A DNA stretch of 64,000 nucleotides from assembly GCA_913774955.1 (NCBI GenBank), contig CAJYKV010000024.1:62001-126000 (forward strand), given 5' to 3'. Position 1 is the stretch's first letter, and every line of letters starts with the position of its first letter. The notes under the pieces are model-generated. The model searched no databases and was not told the origin of the DNA. It worked only from the letters and a program-made list of their open reading frames with translations. The translations under genes were made by a program, and so were the position numbers. Origin of the DNA: an uncultured Acidovorax sp. (GTDB taxonomy: Bacteria > Pseudomonadota > Gammaproteobacteria > Burkholderiales > Burkholderiaceae_C). Shown here in pieces: positions 39,457 to 49,501 of the stretch.

Positions 39457-41753
39457 TAGAAGGACGTTCCGATCTGGAATTGCAGTTTCTGGATTCTATC
39501 GCCGGCGAACTTGCGCACCGGTTGCGCGAAAGCGAGGCGAAGCGGACCGAGCGGAGAGATCCAGCTCAGGCCCAGGCCCGCAGAGACACGCATGTCGCTG
39601 AAGGAGACCTTCTCGTCTTCGCCGAACACGTTGCCGGCATCCACGAACGTGAATATCCGCAACGTGCGGTCGTTGCCCGCGCCCGGGAACGGCGCGATCA
39701 GCTCCGCGTTGAGCGTGACCTTCTTCGGGCCGCCCAGCGACGCGCCCGTGACGTCGCGCGGGCCCAGGGTGCCCTGGTCGAAGCCGCGCACCGAACCCAG
39801 GCCGCCGGAGTAGAAATTCTTGAACACCGGGAACGGACGGCCGTTCAGGCCCTTGCCCCAGCCCAGTTCCGAGTTGAAGGCCACGGTGAACTTCTTGTTC
39901 AGCGGCACGTACTGCTGGAACTGGTAGTTGGCGCGCACGTAGCGCGCGTCGCCCGCCACCGACCAGTCGGAATTCAGGCGCTGGTAGCGGCCCGAGTTCG
40001 GCGCCAGGGCGCTGTCGCGGTCGTCGCGCGACCAGCCCAGCGTGAGCGGGATCGCCATGCTGCTGCTGCCGTACGTGTTGGCGTACGACAGGTAGGCCGC
40101 GGGGATGTTCGTGCCCAGCTTGATGCGGGTGTTCTCGATGCCGCCGCCGAAGAACACGGTGTCGGTCTCGCTGAACGGGATGCCGAAGCGCACGCTCGTT
40201 CCCGCGGTGATCAGCTGGTAGTTGCCGCCCTGCTCTTCGTAGGGCTTGTCGGTGCGGTAGTAGAAGTCCAGCGTGCGCGAGATGCCGTCCTGCGTGAAGT
40301 ACGGGTCGGTGGTGCTCACCACCAGGGTGCGGCGGTACTTGCTGGTGTTCACGTCCACGCCCAGGTAGTTGCCCGAGCCGAAGACGTTCTCCTGCTTGAT
40401 GCTGAACGACAGCGAGACCTTCTCGGCGCTGGAGAAGCCCGCGCCCAGCTGCAGCGAGCCGGTGGGCTTCTCGGCCACGTTCACCACGAGGTCGACCTGG
40501 TCGGGCGAGCCCGGCACTTCCTGGGTCTCGACGTTCACTTCGGTGAAGTAGCCCAGGCGGTCCACGCGGTCGCGCGACAGCTTGATCTTGTCGCCGTCGT
40601 ACCAGGAGGCCTCGTACTGGCGGAATTCGCGGCGGACCACTTCGTCGCGCGTGCGGTTGTTGCCGCTCACGGCGATGCGGCGCACGTAGGCGCGGCGCGA
40701 GGGCTCGGCGCGCAGCACGATCGCCACGCGGTTGTTCTCGCGGTCGATCTCGGGCACGGCCTCGACACGGGCGAACGCATAGCCGAAGTTGCCGAAGTGG
40801 TCGGTGAAGGCCTTCGTCGTCTCCGTCACCTTGTCGGCGTTGTAGGGCTCGCCGGGCTGGATCGTGATGAGCGACTTGAACTCGTTGTCGCGCTCCAGGT
40901 AGTTGCCTTCCAGCTTCACGCCGGAGACCACGTAGCGCTGGCCTTCCGTGACGTTCACGGTGATGGTGATGTCCTGCTTGTCCGGCGAGATCGCGACCTG
41001 CGTGGAGTCGATGCGGAACTCGAGGTAGCCGCGCGCGAGGTAGTAGGAGCGCAGCGTCTCCAGGTCGGCGTTCAGCTTGGTGCGCGAATAGCGGTCGGAC
41101 TTGGTGTACCAGCTGAGCCAGCCGCCGGTGTCCTGGTCGAACAGGCCCTTGAGCGTGGATTCGCTGAAGGCCTGCGCGCCGTTGATGTGGATTTCCTTGA
41201 TCTTGGCGGGCTCGCCCTCGGTCACCGTGAAGGTGAGGTTGACGCGGTTGCGCTCGATCGGCGTGACCGTGGTCACGACCTCGGCGCCGTACAGGCTCTT
41301 GTTGATGTACTGGCGCTTGAGCTCCTGCTCTGCGCGGTCCGTCAGGGCCTTGTCGTAGGGGCGGCCTTCGGTGAGGCCCACGTCCCGCATGGCCTTCTTG
41401 AGGGCGTCCTTGTCGAACTCCTTGGCGCCGGCGAAATCGACGTCGGCGATCGTGGGACGCTCCTCGACCACCACCACCAGCACGTTGCCGCTGGCTTCCA
41501 GGCGCACGTCCTTGAACAGCCCCAGCGCGAACAGCGAGCGGATGGCGGCCGCGCCCTTTTCGTCGTTGTACTCGTCGCCCACGCGCAGCGGCATCGATGC
41601 GAAGATCGTGCCCGGCTCGACGCGCTGCAGGCCTTCCACCCGGATGTCCTGGACCCTGAAGGGCTCAAGGGCCCATGCCGCCTGCGCGACGAAGACCATG
41701 GCGGCAACGGCGCATGCCGTGCGCACGCCCAGGCGATTGATGTGTTTTTTCAT
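39456..41753 (-). CDS. bamA: outer membrane protein assembly factor BamA
   Basis: BamA is the core of the outer-membrane beta-barrel insertion machine. The 765-residue protein has a signal peptide (MKKHINRLGVRTACAVAAMVFVAQAAWA), five POTRA domains (starting FRVQDIRVEGLQRVEPGTIF) and a C-terminal 16-strand barrel ending in aromatic-rich strands with a terminal Phe (LQFQIGTSF), the recognition signal of outer-membrane proteins. GSVRGFDQGTLGPRD is the conserved VRGF loop. The ATG at 41753 was chosen for the signal peptide; an upstream start would add a non-signal extension. Confidence 0.97.
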   Translation of the reverse strand: MKKHINRLGVRTACAVAAMVFVAQAAWALEPFRVQDIRVEGLQRVEPGTIFASMPLRVGDEYNDEKGAAAIRSLFALGLFKDVRLEASGNVLVVVVEERPTIADVDFAGAKEFDKDALKKAMRDVGLTEGRPYDKALTDRAEQELKRQYINKSLYGAEVVTTVTPIERNRVNLTFTVTEGEPAKIKEIHINGAQAFSESTLKGLFDQDTGGWLSWYTKSDRYSRTKLNADLETLRSYYLARGYLEFRIDSTQVAISPDKQDITITVNVTEGQRYVVSGVKLEGNYLERDNEFKSLITIQPGEPYNADKVTETTKAFTDHFGNFGYAFARVEAVPEIDRENNRVAIVLRAEPSRRAYVRRIAVSGNNRTRDEVVRREFRQYEASWYDGDKIKLSRDRVDRLGYFTEVNVETQEVPGSPDQVDLVVNVAEKPTGSLQLGAGFSSAEKVSLSFSIKQENVFGSGNYLGVDVNTSKYRRTLVVSTTDPYFTQDGISRTLDFYYRTDKPYEEQGGNYQLITAGTSVRFGIPFSETDTVFFGGGIENTRIKLGTNIPAAYLSYANTYGSSSMAIPLTLGWSRDDRDSALAPNSGRYQRLNSDWSVAGDARYVRANYQFQQYVPLNKKFTVAFNSELGWGKGLNGRPFPVFKNFYSGGLGSVRGFDQGTLGPRDVTGASLGGPKKVTLNAELIAPFPGAGNDRTLRIFTFVDAGNVFGEDEKVSFSDMRVSAGLGLSWISPLGPLRLAFAQPVRKFAGDRIQKLQFQIGTSF

Positions 41754-41797
41754 GAGTGAACTGGTGCCGACATGGCGGGATTCATGCGGCGAAAGGT

Positions 41798-43165
41798 TTA
41801 GCCAAAGAGCCGGCTGACGTCGTTGAAGAGGGCGATGGACATCATCACGAGGAGCAGTGCCACGCCGCCCCGCTGCAAACGCTCCATCCAGGCGTCGGAC
41901 ACGCCCCTGCCGGTCACGCCTTCCCAAAGATAATACATCAGGTGCCCTCCATCGAGGACCGGCAGAGGCAGCAGATTCAGCACCCCCAGGCTCACGCTGA
42001 TGAGGGCCAGGAACACGAGGTACTGGGTGAGTCCGAGGCTCGCGGAACGGCCGGCATAGTCCGCGATGGTGAGGGGGCCGCTCAGGTTCTTGAGGGAGGC
42101 TTCGCCCACCACCATGCGGCCCATCATGCGCAGCGTGAGCGCCGAGACCTCCCAGGTGCGGGTCACGCCGTTCCAGAGGCCTTCCAGCGGGCCGTGGCGC
42201 ACGGTGACCATCTCGGGCTGCGCGCCCACGTAGGCGCCGATGCGCCCCGCGGGCGCCGCGCCGTCCTGGCGCACCACGTCGGGCGTCACCTGCAGGTCGA
42301 CCGCGCGCCCTCCCCGGTCGATGCGCCAGGTCTGCGTGGCGGCCTTGCCATCCTGCACTGAGCCGCGGATCAGTTCGCGCAGCTGCTGGCCATCCACCAC
42401 GGGCGTGGCGCCCACCTGCAGCACCGTGTCGCCTTCGCGCAGGCCCGAGCGCTGCGCGGCGCCGCCGGCCACCACCTCTCCGATCACCGGGCGGGTCCAG
42501 GGGCCCAGCACGCCGATCTTGCGGAACATCTGCGCATCGGCTTCGCGCGCATCGAAATCGTGCAGCTCCACCACCAGTTCGCGGCGCGGGGCGCCCGGCC
42601 CGCTCTCGACCTGCAGGCGCACGTCCTGCCCGTCGAGGGCGCCGCGCGTGAGCGCCCAGCGCAGGTCCTCGAAGGAGCGCACCGGCTCGGATTCCTCGGC
42701 GCCGATGGCGGCGCCCACCACGAGTTCGCCGCCGCGCAGCCCGGCGTCGTAGGCCACGGAGCCGGCGGCGGGGCTCGCGAGCACCGCGCGCGGCTCCTGC
42801 ACGCCGATCCAGTTCACGGCCGCATAGAGCACCACGGCCAGCAGCAGGTTGGCGATCGGGCCGGCGGCGACGATGGCCGCGCGCGCGCGCAGGGGTTTGT
42901 TGTTGAAGGCGAGATGGCGTTCCGCCGCGTCCACCGGCGCCTCGCGCTCATCCAGCATGCGCACGTAGCCCCCGAGCGGGAATGCGCCGATCACGAACTC
43001 GGTGGACGAGCCGCGCGGCTGCCAGCGCAAAAGCGGCTTGCCGAAGCCCACGGAAAAGCGCAGGACCTTGACGCCGCACGCCACGGCGACGCGGTAGTGC
43101 CCGTACTCATGGACCGCGATGAGCAGGCCCAGGGCGACGACGAAAGCGGCGAGGGTGAGAAGCAT
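41798..43165 (-). CDS. rseP: RIP metalloprotease RseP
   Basis: RseP is the inner-membrane site-2 protease that cuts anti-sigma RseA and leftover signal peptides. The 455-residue protein has the zinc motif HEYGH (H19-H23) in TM1, a periplasmic region with two PDZ domains (GEVVAGGAAQRSGLREGDTVLQV is the second) and the conserved NLLPLPVLDGGHLM in the third membrane segment. It is 44 bases upstream of bamA and 36 bases after dxr. Confidence 0.96.
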   Translation of the reverse strand: MLLTLAAFVVALGLLIAVHEYGHYRVAVACGVKVLRFSVGFGKPLLRWQPRGSSTEFVIGAFPLGGYVRMLDEREAPVDAAERHLAFNNKPLRARAAIVAAGPIANLLLAVVLYAAVNWIGVQEPRAVLASPAAGSVAYDAGLRGGELVVGAAIGAEESEPVRSFEDLRWALTRGALDGQDVRLQVESGPGAPRRELVVELHDFDAREADAQMFRKIGVLGPWTRPVIGEVVAGGAAQRSGLREGDTVLQVGATPVVDGQQLRELIRGSVQDGKAATQTWRIDRGGRAVDLQVTPDVVRQDGAAPAGRIGAYVGAQPEMVTVRHGPLEGLWNGVTRTWEVSALTLRMMGRMVVGEASLKNLSGPLTIADYAGRSASLGLTQYLVFLALISVSLGVLNLLPLPVLDGGHLMYYLWEGVTGRGVSDAWMERLQRGGVALLLVMMSIALFNDVSRLFG

Positions 43166-43201
43166 GGTGCACTCCCGTGCGGTGAAGGAGGGGCCCGGCG
43201 G

Positions 43202-44380
43202 TCAGGCCGCGAGGCGCTCTGCCCCGTGCCGCGCGGCCGAGCGCGCGCGGGCGTCCAGGTCCATCAGGGCGCCCAGCGAATCCGGGTTGGAGGGCGATAC
43301 CGCCTCCAGAGTTTCAAGATTCAGACGATGAATCTGATCGAAACGGATGCGGCGCTCCAGGAACGAGGCCACGGCGACTTCGTTGGCGGCGTTGAGCACC
43401 GCCGTGGTGCCCGGCGCGGCGCGCAGCGCGTGCCACGACAGGTGCAGCCCCGGAAAGCGCACGGCGTCGGCCTCTTCGAAGGTGAGCGCGGCCAGCCGGT
43501 TGAAATCGAGCGCGGGCGTGCCGCTCTCGATGCGCTCGGGCCAGGCGAGGCCGCAGGCGATCGGCACGCGCATGTCGGGCGTGCCCAGCTGCGCGAGCAC
43601 CGACGCATCCTTGAACTGCACCATCGAGTGGATGATCTGCTGCGGATGGATCACCACGCGGATCTGCTCGGGCGACAGGTTGAACAGCCAGCGCGCCTCG
43701 ATGACCTCCAGCGCCTTGTTCATCATGGTCGCGGAATCGACCGAAATCTTGCGGCCCATCGAGAAATTGGGGTGGGCGCAGGCCTGCTCGGGCGTGACGT
43801 CGCGCAGCGAGGCGGGCTCGCGCGTGCGGAACGGGCCGCCGGACGCGGTGAGCAGGATGTGGTCCACGCGCCGCGGCCAGGAGGCGGCGTCTTCCGGCAG
43901 GCACTGGAAGATGGCGGAATGCTCGCTGTCGATCGGCAGCAGCGTGGCGCCGCCGTCGCGCACCGCGGACATGAACACCTCGCCGCCCACCACGAGCGCT
44001 TCCTTGTTGGCCAGCAGCAGGCGCTTGCCCGCCCGCGCGGCGGCGAGGCACGGCGCGAGGCCGGCGGCGCCCACGATGGCGGCCATCACCGCGTCCACGT
44101 CGGGGTGCGAGGCGATCGCCTCGAGCGCGTCCGGCGTGTCCAGCACTTCGGTGGCCGAGCCCTGCGCGGCCAGCGCAGCGCGCAGCGCGCGCGCATGCGC
44201 GGGGCTGGCCATGGCGGCGAACCGGGGTCGGAAGCGCGCGCACTGCGCCGCGATCGCATCCACCTGCGTGGCGGCGCTCAGGGCGAAGATCTCGTAGCGG
44301 TCCGGATGCCGGGCGACCACGTCCAGGGTGCTGGTTCCGATGGAGCCGGTGGAACCCAGGACGGTCAGGCGTTGTTTCAT
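43202..44380 (-). CDS. dxr: 1-deoxy-D-xylulose-5-phosphate reductoisomerase
   Basis: Dxr makes MEP, the second step of the non-mevalonate isoprenoid route. The 392-residue protein has the NADPH motif [10 protein letters not shown] (9-18), [15 protein letters not shown], the metal/substrate site [13 protein letters not shown] and [20 protein letters not shown]. The ATG at 44380 starts [12 protein letters not shown]. In this order it supplies precursors for the undecaprenyl chain made by uppS in the same operon. Confidence 0.97.
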   Translation of the reverse strand: MKQRLTVLGSTGSIGTSTLDVVARHPDRYEIFALSAATQVDAIAAQCARFRPRFAAMASPAHARALRAALAAQGSATEVLDTPDALEAIASHPDVDAVMAAIVGAAGLAPCLAAARAGKRLLLANKEALVVGGEVFMSAVRDGGATLLPIDSEHSAIFQCLPEDAASWPRRVDHILLTASGGPFRTREPASLRDVTPEQACAHPNFSMGRKISVDSATMMNKALEVIEARWLFNLSPEQIRVVIHPQQIIHSMVQFKDASVLAQLGTPDMRVPIACGLAWPERIESGTPALDFNRLAALTFEEADAVRFPGLHLSWHALRAAPGTTAVLNAANEVAVASFLERRIRFDQIHRLNLETLEAVSPSNPDSLGALMDLDARARSAARHGAERLAA

Positions 44381-44424
44381 GGAGGATGCGGTCACGGGGC
44401 AGCGAGCGAGCGGGAGTGCCGTGC

Positions 44425-45279
44425 TCAGGGCATGGCGAAATGGGTGAGCATCATGGCCAGCGGCAGCGTGGGCAGGAGCGCGTCCACGCGGTCGAGCACG
44501 CCGCCGTGGCCCGGCAGCAGCCGGCTGCTGTCCTTGGCGCCGGCGCTGCGCTTGACGAGGGATTCGGCGAGGTCGCCGACGACGCTCATGGCCGCCATGA
44601 ACACCGCGCCAATGGCCAGCAGCCACCAGCCCTGGGCGGCCAGACGGGTGTAGAAGCTGGGCACGGCCACCTGCCAGGCGGCGTCCGCCATCGTCCAGGC
44701 GATGGCCAGCACGACGACGCCGGCCATGCCGCCCCACACGCCTTCCCAGCTCTTGCCGGGGCTGATGGACGGGGCGAGCTTGGAGCGCGTGAAGCGCAGG
44801 CCGAAGGCCCGGCCGGCGAAATAGGCGAATACGTCCGCGACCCAGACCAGGACCAGGACGGAGAGCAGGAAATTGATGCCGATGGTGCGCGCCTGCACGG
44901 CGGCCAGCCATGCCAGCCACAGCGCCAGCACGCCGCCCACGAGGCGCACCGCCCGCGGGATGCGCGGCCAGCCCTGCACACCCTGGCGCAGCAGCCCGGC
45001 GCCGCAGAGCACCCAGGCGGCGCCGGCGACGGCCCAGAGCCACGGCAGCGGGCGCTGCGTCCAGCCGCCGGCCCAGCTGGCGGCGCAGAGCGCCACGCAG
45101 GCCGCGCCCACGCCGACGGCGGCTGCCTGGCCGTAGCCCTGCAGGCGTCCCCACTCCCAGCCGGCCGCGGCCATCAGCACCAGCACGACGGCGGCGAAGG
45201 GCACGACGGACGAGGCGAAGAGCGCCGGCAGCAGGATGGCCAGCAGCACGATGGCCGTGAGGATGCGCGTCACCAGCAT
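44425..45279 (-). CDS. cdsA: phosphatidate cytidylyltransferase
   Basis: CdsA forms CDP-diacylglycerol from phosphatidate and CTP in the inner membrane. The 284-residue protein has about seven to eight hydrophobic helices and the C-terminal CDP-alcohol signature [24 protein letters not shown]. It follows uppS by 10 bases, which implies one transcript. Confidence 0.95.
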   Translation of the reverse strand: MLVTRILTAIVLLAILLPALFASSVVPFAAVVLVLMAAAGWEWGRLQGYGQAAAVGVGAACVALCAASWAGGWTQRPLPWLWAVAGAAWVLCGAGLLRQGVQGWPRIPRAVRLVGGVLALWLAWLAAVQARTIGINFLLSVLVLVWVADVFAYFAGRAFGLRFTRSKLAPSISPGKSWEGVWGGMAGVVVLAIAWTMADAAWQVAVPSFYTRLAAQGWWLLAIGAVFMAAMSVVGDLAESLVKRSAGAKDSSRLLPGHGGVLDRVDALLPTLPLAMMLTHFAMP

Positions 45280-45289
45280 GGGAAATCCT

Positions 45290-46024
45290 TCAGGCGCACG
45301 CCGACGTGGTCGGGGTTGCCAGCAACTGTTCGGAAGTCTTGCCGAAGCGGCGCTCGCGCGCCCCGTAGGCGGCGATGGCCTGGTCCAGCGCTCCGCCGTC
45401 GAAGTCGGGCCAGAGACGGTCGCTGAAGTACAGCTCGGAATACGCGCACTGCCACAGCAGGAAGTTGCTGATGCGCATCTCTCCGCCGGTGCGGATCACG
45501 AGGTCCGGGTCGGGCACGTGGGCCAGGCCCATGGCGGTGTGCAGGCTGGCCTCGGTGATGGGCTCGCCGCGCGCGGCGAGCGCGGAGGCCGCCTGCGCGA
45601 TGTCCCAGCGGCCGCCGTAGTTGAAGCAGACGTTGAGCACCAGCCGCGTGTTGTGCGCGGTGACGGCCTCGGCCTGCGCCAGGCCCGCGCGCACCTTCTC
45701 CGAGAGCGAGGTCTTCTCGCCCACGAAGTGCAGGCGCACGCCGTCCTTCTGCAGCTGCGGCACCTCGCGCGAGAGCGCGCGGGCCAGCAGGTCCATCAGG
45801 CCGGAGACCTCCTCGGCGGGGCGGTTCCAGTTCTCGGAGGAGAAGGCGAACACCGTCAGCACGGAGACGCCGCGCTGCACGCAGTCGCGGGCGCAGCGCT
45901 TGAGCGCTTCCACGCCCTGCTTGTGCCCCGCCAGCCGCGGCAGGAAGCGGCGCGTGGCCCACCGGCCATTGCCATCCATGACGATGGCGATGTGGTGGGG
46001 AATGGAAGATGAACCGGAAGACAT
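45290..46024 (-). CDS. uppS: (2Z,6E)-farnesyl-diphosphate-dependent undecaprenyl diphosphate synthase
   Basis: UppS builds the C55 undecaprenyl carrier for peptidoglycan and O-antigen. The 244-residue cis-prenyltransferase has the catalytic Asp17 in IAIVMDGNGRWA, FAFSSENWNRP and the C-terminal DLVIRTGGEMRISNFLLWQCAYSEL. It lies between frr and cdsA. Confidence 0.96.
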   Translation of the reverse strand: MSSGSSSIPHHIAIVMDGNGRWATRRFLPRLAGHKQGVEALKRCARDCVQRGVSVLTVFAFSSENWNRPAEEVSGLMDLLARALSREVPQLQKDGVRLHFVGEKTSLSEKVRAGLAQAEAVTAHNTRLVLNVCFNYGGRWDIAQAASALAARGEPITEASLHTAMGLAHVPDPDLVIRTGGEMRISNFLLWQCAYSELYFSDRLWPDFDGGALDQAIAAYGARERRFGKTSEQLLATPTTSACA

Positions 46025-46063
46025 GGAAGGGATCGATCGGGACCCGTGCGCGACGGGGCGCGA

Positions 46064-46624
46064 TCAGACCGCCATGATCTCCTGTTCCTTGGCGGCCACG
46101 AGCGCATCGACTTCGGCGATGTGCTTGTCGGTCACCTTCTGGATGTCGGTTTCGGCGCGCTTCTGGTCGTCCTCGGAGGCGGCCTTGTCCTTCACGAGCT
46201 TCTTGACCGATTCGTTGGCGTCGCGGCGCAGGTTGCGCACGGCCACCTTCGCGCTCTCGCCTTCGTTGCGCGCGAGCTTGGTCATTTCCTTGCGGCGCTC
46301 TTCGCTCATCGGCGGCATCGGCACGCGGATGAGGTCGCCCATGGAGGCCGGGTTCAGGCCCAGGTCGCTTTCGCGGATGGCCTTCTCGATCTTGGCGCCC
46401 ATGCCCTTTTCCCAGGGCTGCACGCTGATGGTGCGCGCGTCGATCAGCGACACGTTGGCGACCTGCGAGAGCGGCACCATCGAGCCGTAGTACTCGACCT
46501 GCACGGAATCGAGCAGCGCGGGGTTGGCGCGGCCGGTGCGGATCTTGGAGAGGTTGTTCTTGAACGCCACGATGGATTGGTCCATCTTGGATTCGGCGTT
46601 TTTCTTGATGTCGGCAATCGTCAT
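46064..46624 (-). CDS. frr: ribosome recycling factor
   Basis: RRF splits post-termination ribosomes together with EF-G. The 186-residue protein starts [23 protein letters not shown] and contains [22 protein letters not shown] and [17 protein letters not shown]-type sequence (here [20 protein letters not shown]). The ATG at 46624 was preferred to one nine codons earlier because it matches the family start. It follows pyrH by 23 bases. Confidence 0.97.
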   Translation of the reverse strand: MTIADIKKNAESKMDQSIVAFKNNLSKIRTGRANPALLDSVQVEYYGSMVPLSQVANVSLIDARTISVQPWEKGMGAKIEKAIRESDLGLNPASMGDLIRVPMPPMSEERRKEMTKLARNEGESAKVAVRNLRRDANESVKKLVKDKAASEDDQKRAETDIQKVTDKHIAEVDALVAAKEQEIMAV

Positions 46625-46647
46625 GTGTTCTCCTGTGCCATCGGGCG

Positions 46648-47370
46648 TCAAGCGTACACCAGCGTACCTTCGTCCTCGCCCATGACCACGCGCTTCAGGG
46701 CGCCGTGCTTCACGATCGAGAAGACGCGGATGGGCAGCTTCTGGTCGCGGCAGAGCGCGAACGCCGTGGCGTCCAGGATGCCCAGGTTGCGGGACATGGC
46801 CTCGTCGAAGGTGAGCTTGGTGTAGCGCGTCGCCGTCGGGTCCTTCTTGGGATCGGCCGTGTACACGCCGTCCACCTTGGTCGCCTTGAGCACCACCTCG
46901 GCGCCGATCTCGGCGCCGCGCAGCGCCGCGGCGGTATCCGTCGTGAAGAAGGGGTTGCCGGTGCCGGCGGCGAACACCACCACCTTTCCCTCCTCCAGGT
47001 ACTGCAGCGCCTTGGGCCGCACGTACGGCTCCACCACCTGCTCGATGCCGATGGCGGACATGACGCGGGCGATGAGGCCCTGCTTGTCCATGGCGTCGGC
47101 CAGGGCCAGCGCGTTCATCACGGTGGCCAGCATGCCCATGTAGTCGGCCGTGGCGCGGTCCATGCCGACGGAGCCGCCGGCCACGCCGCGGAAGATGTTC
47201 CCGCCCCCGATCACCACCGCCACCTGCACGCCCATGCGCGTGACCTCGGCGATCTCCTCCACCATGCGCACGATCGTCGCGCGGTTGATGCCGAACGCGT
47301 CGTCACCCATGAGGGCCTCTCCAGACAACTTGAGCAGAATGCGCTTGTGGGCTGGAGCGGCGAGGGTCAT
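46648..47370 (-). CDS. pyrH: UMP kinase
   Basis: PyrH phosphorylates UMP to UDP. The 240-residue amino-acid-kinase-fold protein has [28 protein letters not shown], the UMP site [20 protein letters not shown] and [17 protein letters not shown]. The tsf-pyrH-frr order is the usual bacterial one. It lies 49 bases after tsf. Confidence 0.97.
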   Translation of the reverse strand: MTLAAPAHKRILLKLSGEALMGDDAFGINRATIVRMVEEIAEVTRMGVQVAVVIGGGNIFRGVAGGSVGMDRATADYMGMLATVMNALALADAMDKQGLIARVMSAIGIEQVVEPYVRPKALQYLEEGKVVVFAAGTGNPFFTTDTAAALRGAEIGAEVVLKATKVDGVYTADPKKDPTATRYTKLTFDEAMSRNLGILDATAFALCRDQKLPIRVFSIVKHGALKRVVMGEDEGTLVYA

Positions 47371-47419
47371 GGGCGTTCTCTTCAGGTGATGGAATCGGGG
47401 AAATGCGCGGGACGGAGGA

Positions 47420-48316
47420 TCAGGCGGCGGCCTTGGCGGCGGCCACTTGCGCGGCCACTTCGGCGGCGAAGTCGTCCACCTTCTTCTCGATGCCTTCGCC
47501 GACGACGTACAGGGTGAAGCCCTTGATCGTCGTGTTGGCGGCCTTGAGCATCTGGCCCACGGTCTGCTTGCCGTCGGCGGCCTTCACGAAGACCTGGTCG
47601 AACAGCGAGACTTCCTTCAGGTACTTCTGCACGGAGCCTTCCACCATCTTGGCGGCGATGTCGGCGGGCTTGCCGGACTCGGCGGCCTTGGCGGCGGCGA
47701 CGGTGCGTTCCTTCTCGATCAGCTCGGCGGGCACGTCGGCACTGGTCAGGGCCACGGGCTTCATGGCGGCGATGTGCATGGCCACGTCCTTGGCGGCGAC
47801 TTCATCACCCTCGAACTCGACCACCACGCCGATGCGCGTGCCGTGCAGGTAGGAAGCCAGCTTGGAGCCGGTGAAGCGCTTGAAGCGGCGGAACGACATG
47901 TTCTCGCCGATCTTGCCGATCAGGCCCTTGCGAACTTCTTCCAGCGTGGGGCCGAAGCTTTCCTGGCTGTAGGGCAGCGCGCCCAGGGCTTCCACGTCGG
48001 CGGGGTTGTGCTTGGCGACCAGCTCGGCCGCGGCCTTGGCCAGGGCGATGAAGCTGTCGTTCTTGCTCACGAAGTCGGTTTCGCTGTTCACTTCGATCAG
48101 CGCGCCGTCGGTGCCTTCGATGAAGCTGGCGACCACGCCTTCGGCCGTGATGCGGGCGGCGGCCTTGCCGGCCTTGGTGCCCAGCTTGACGCGCAGCAGC
48201 TCTTCGGCCTTGGCCAGATCGCCGTCGGCTTCCGTCAGGGCCTTCTTGCATTCCATCATGGGGGCGTCGGTCTTGGCGCGCAGTTCGGCAACCATGCTAG
48301 CGGTAATAGCAGCCAT
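47420..48316 (-). CDS. tsf: translation elongation factor Ts
   Basis: EF-Ts exchanges GDP for GTP on EF-Tu. The 298-residue protein starts [21 protein letters not shown] with the UBA-like domain, the conserved [12 protein letters not shown], and [11 protein letters not shown]. Of two possible ATG codons (48322 and 48316) the second has the GGAG ribosome site at proper distance. It follows rpsB with an attenuator-like hairpin between. Confidence 0.97.
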   Translation of the reverse strand: MAAITASMVAELRAKTDAPMMECKKALTEADGDLAKAEELLRVKLGTKAGKAAARITAEGVVASFIEGTDGALIEVNSETDFVSKNDSFIALAKAAAELVAKHNPADVEALGALPYSQESFGPTLEEVRKGLIGKIGENMSFRRFKRFTGSKLASYLHGTRIGVVVEFEGDEVAAKDVAMHIAAMKPVALTSADVPAELIEKERTVAAAKAAESGKPADIAAKMVEGSVQKYLKEVSLFDQVFVKAADGKQTVGQMLKAANTTIKGFTLYVVGEGIEKKVDDFAAEVAAQVAAAKAAA

Positions 48317-48361
48317 CGTCATTCTCCAGTGTCAGTTCAGTTCGTTACAGGATTCAAGGCT

Positions 48362-48389
48362 AAAAAAAAGGGGGCTAACAGGAGCCCCT
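48362..48389 (-). terminator. intergenic rpsB-tsf terminator/attenuator
   Basis: On the minus strand AGGGGCT and AGCCCCC form a hairpin with a 6-base loop, directly followed by eight U. It lies 34 bases after the rpsB stop. A partial terminator here would give more rpsB than tsf message, as known in E. coli. Confidence 0.75.
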
Positions 48390-48422
48390 CTTTCATTCGC
48401 GACAAGTCGCGCGGCCGGGCCT

Positions 48423-49175
48423 TCAGGCAGCGGATTCTTCCACTTCCACGAATTCGTCCGAGCCTTCGGGCGCAGCGGCCTTGACCACGTCGTTCACGGC
48501 GTCGGCACGGCCGGCGATGATCGCGTCGGCGATACCGCGGGCGTACAGCGCCACGGCCTTGGCCGAGTCGTCGTTGCCGGGGATCACGTAGTCGATGCCT
48601 TCAGGAGAGTGGTTGGAATCGACCACGCCGATCAGCGGGATGCCCAGCTTCTTGGCTTCGGCGACGGCGATCTTGTGGAAGCCGACGTCGATGATGAAGA
48701 TGGCGTCCGGCAGGGCGTTCATGTCCTGGATGCCGCCGATGTCCTTCTCGAGCTTCTCGATCTCGCGGGTGAAGGTCAGCTGCTCCTTCTTGCTCATGGA
48801 CTCGAGGCCGGCTTCCTGCTGGGCCTTCATGTCCTTCAGGCGCTTGATGGAGGTCTTGACGGTCTTGAAGTTGGTGAGCATGCCGCCCAGCCAGCGCTGG
48901 TCGACGTAGGGCACGCCGGCGCGCTGCGCTTCGGCGGACAGCAGTTCACGGGCCTGGCGCTTCGTGCCGACCATCAGGATCGTGCCGCGGTTGGCCGTGA
49001 GCTGCTTGGCGAACTTCTGCGCCTCCTGGAACATCGGCAGCGACTTTTCCAGGTTGATGATGTGGATCTTGTTGCGATGGCCGAAGATGAACGGGGCCAT
49101 CTTGGGGTTCCAGAAGCGGGTTTGGTGGCCGAAGTGGACACCGGCTTCCAGCATTTCGCGCATGGTGACGGACAT
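48423..49175 (-). CDS. rpsB: 30S ribosomal protein S2
   Basis: S2 is a core protein of the small ribosomal subunit and binds near S1. The 250-residue protein begins [26 protein letters not shown] and has [29 protein letters not shown] and [18 protein letters not shown]. It is the first gene of the leftward rpsB-to-trmH series; its leader is long and structured. Confidence 0.98.
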   Translation of the reverse strand: MSVTMREMLEAGVHFGHQTRFWNPKMAPFIFGHRNKIHIINLEKSLPMFQEAQKFAKQLTANRGTILMVGTKRQARELLSAEAQRAGVPYVDQRWLGGMLTNFKTVKTSIKRLKDMKAQQEAGLESMSKKEQLTFTREIEKLEKDIGGIQDMNALPDAIFIIDVGFHKIAVAEAKKLGIPLIGVVDSNHSPEGIDYVIPGNDDSAKAVALYARGIADAIIAGRADAVNDVVKAAAPEGSDEFVEVEESAA

Positions 49176-49501
49176 GTGAATACTCCAAAGGTTGGGTCTA
49201 AAATCCGGCCCGCCAACCGCCCGTTCTGACAAAGAGGGCGGCACCTTGATAAGGCCGGTTCGCGTTTGGTTTGCGGTGCAAGGGCGGCCCATTGGAGCCG
49301 CCATCGCTGCCTTGCCGCAAAAGGCACGCCAGGCAACCCGGAGCACCCCTCTCAGCAAAACCCCGAGATTCTAGCATACCGGGCCACCGCCCCTTCCCCG
49401 GGCGCGGCGCGGACGCTTCCCGCAAGGCGTCCGCACCCGGGCAGAATCCGAAGAAACACCCCAGCGGGCCGCGCCGGCCGAACGGCCGCGGCCTTCCCAC
49501 C
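49176..49501. promoter_or_regulatory. rpsB leader and divergent promoter region
   Basis: This 326-base gene-free stretch separates rpsB from the DadA-like gene. For rpsB (minus strand) there is an extended -10, TGC-TAGAAT (49368-49376), with no good -35, giving a leader of roughly 185 bases. The leader has a hairpin formed by CCGCCC (49217-49222) and GGGCGG (49236-49241). Ribosomal-protein S2 leaders often serve autoregulation. No clear promoter was found for the rightward gene. Confidence 0.45.

Noticed and set aside
39381-41759. A 792-codon plus-strand frame opposite bamA
   Set aside because: BamA on the minus strand is unambiguous (POTRA domains, terminal Phe). The plus frame is low complexity and lacks motifs.
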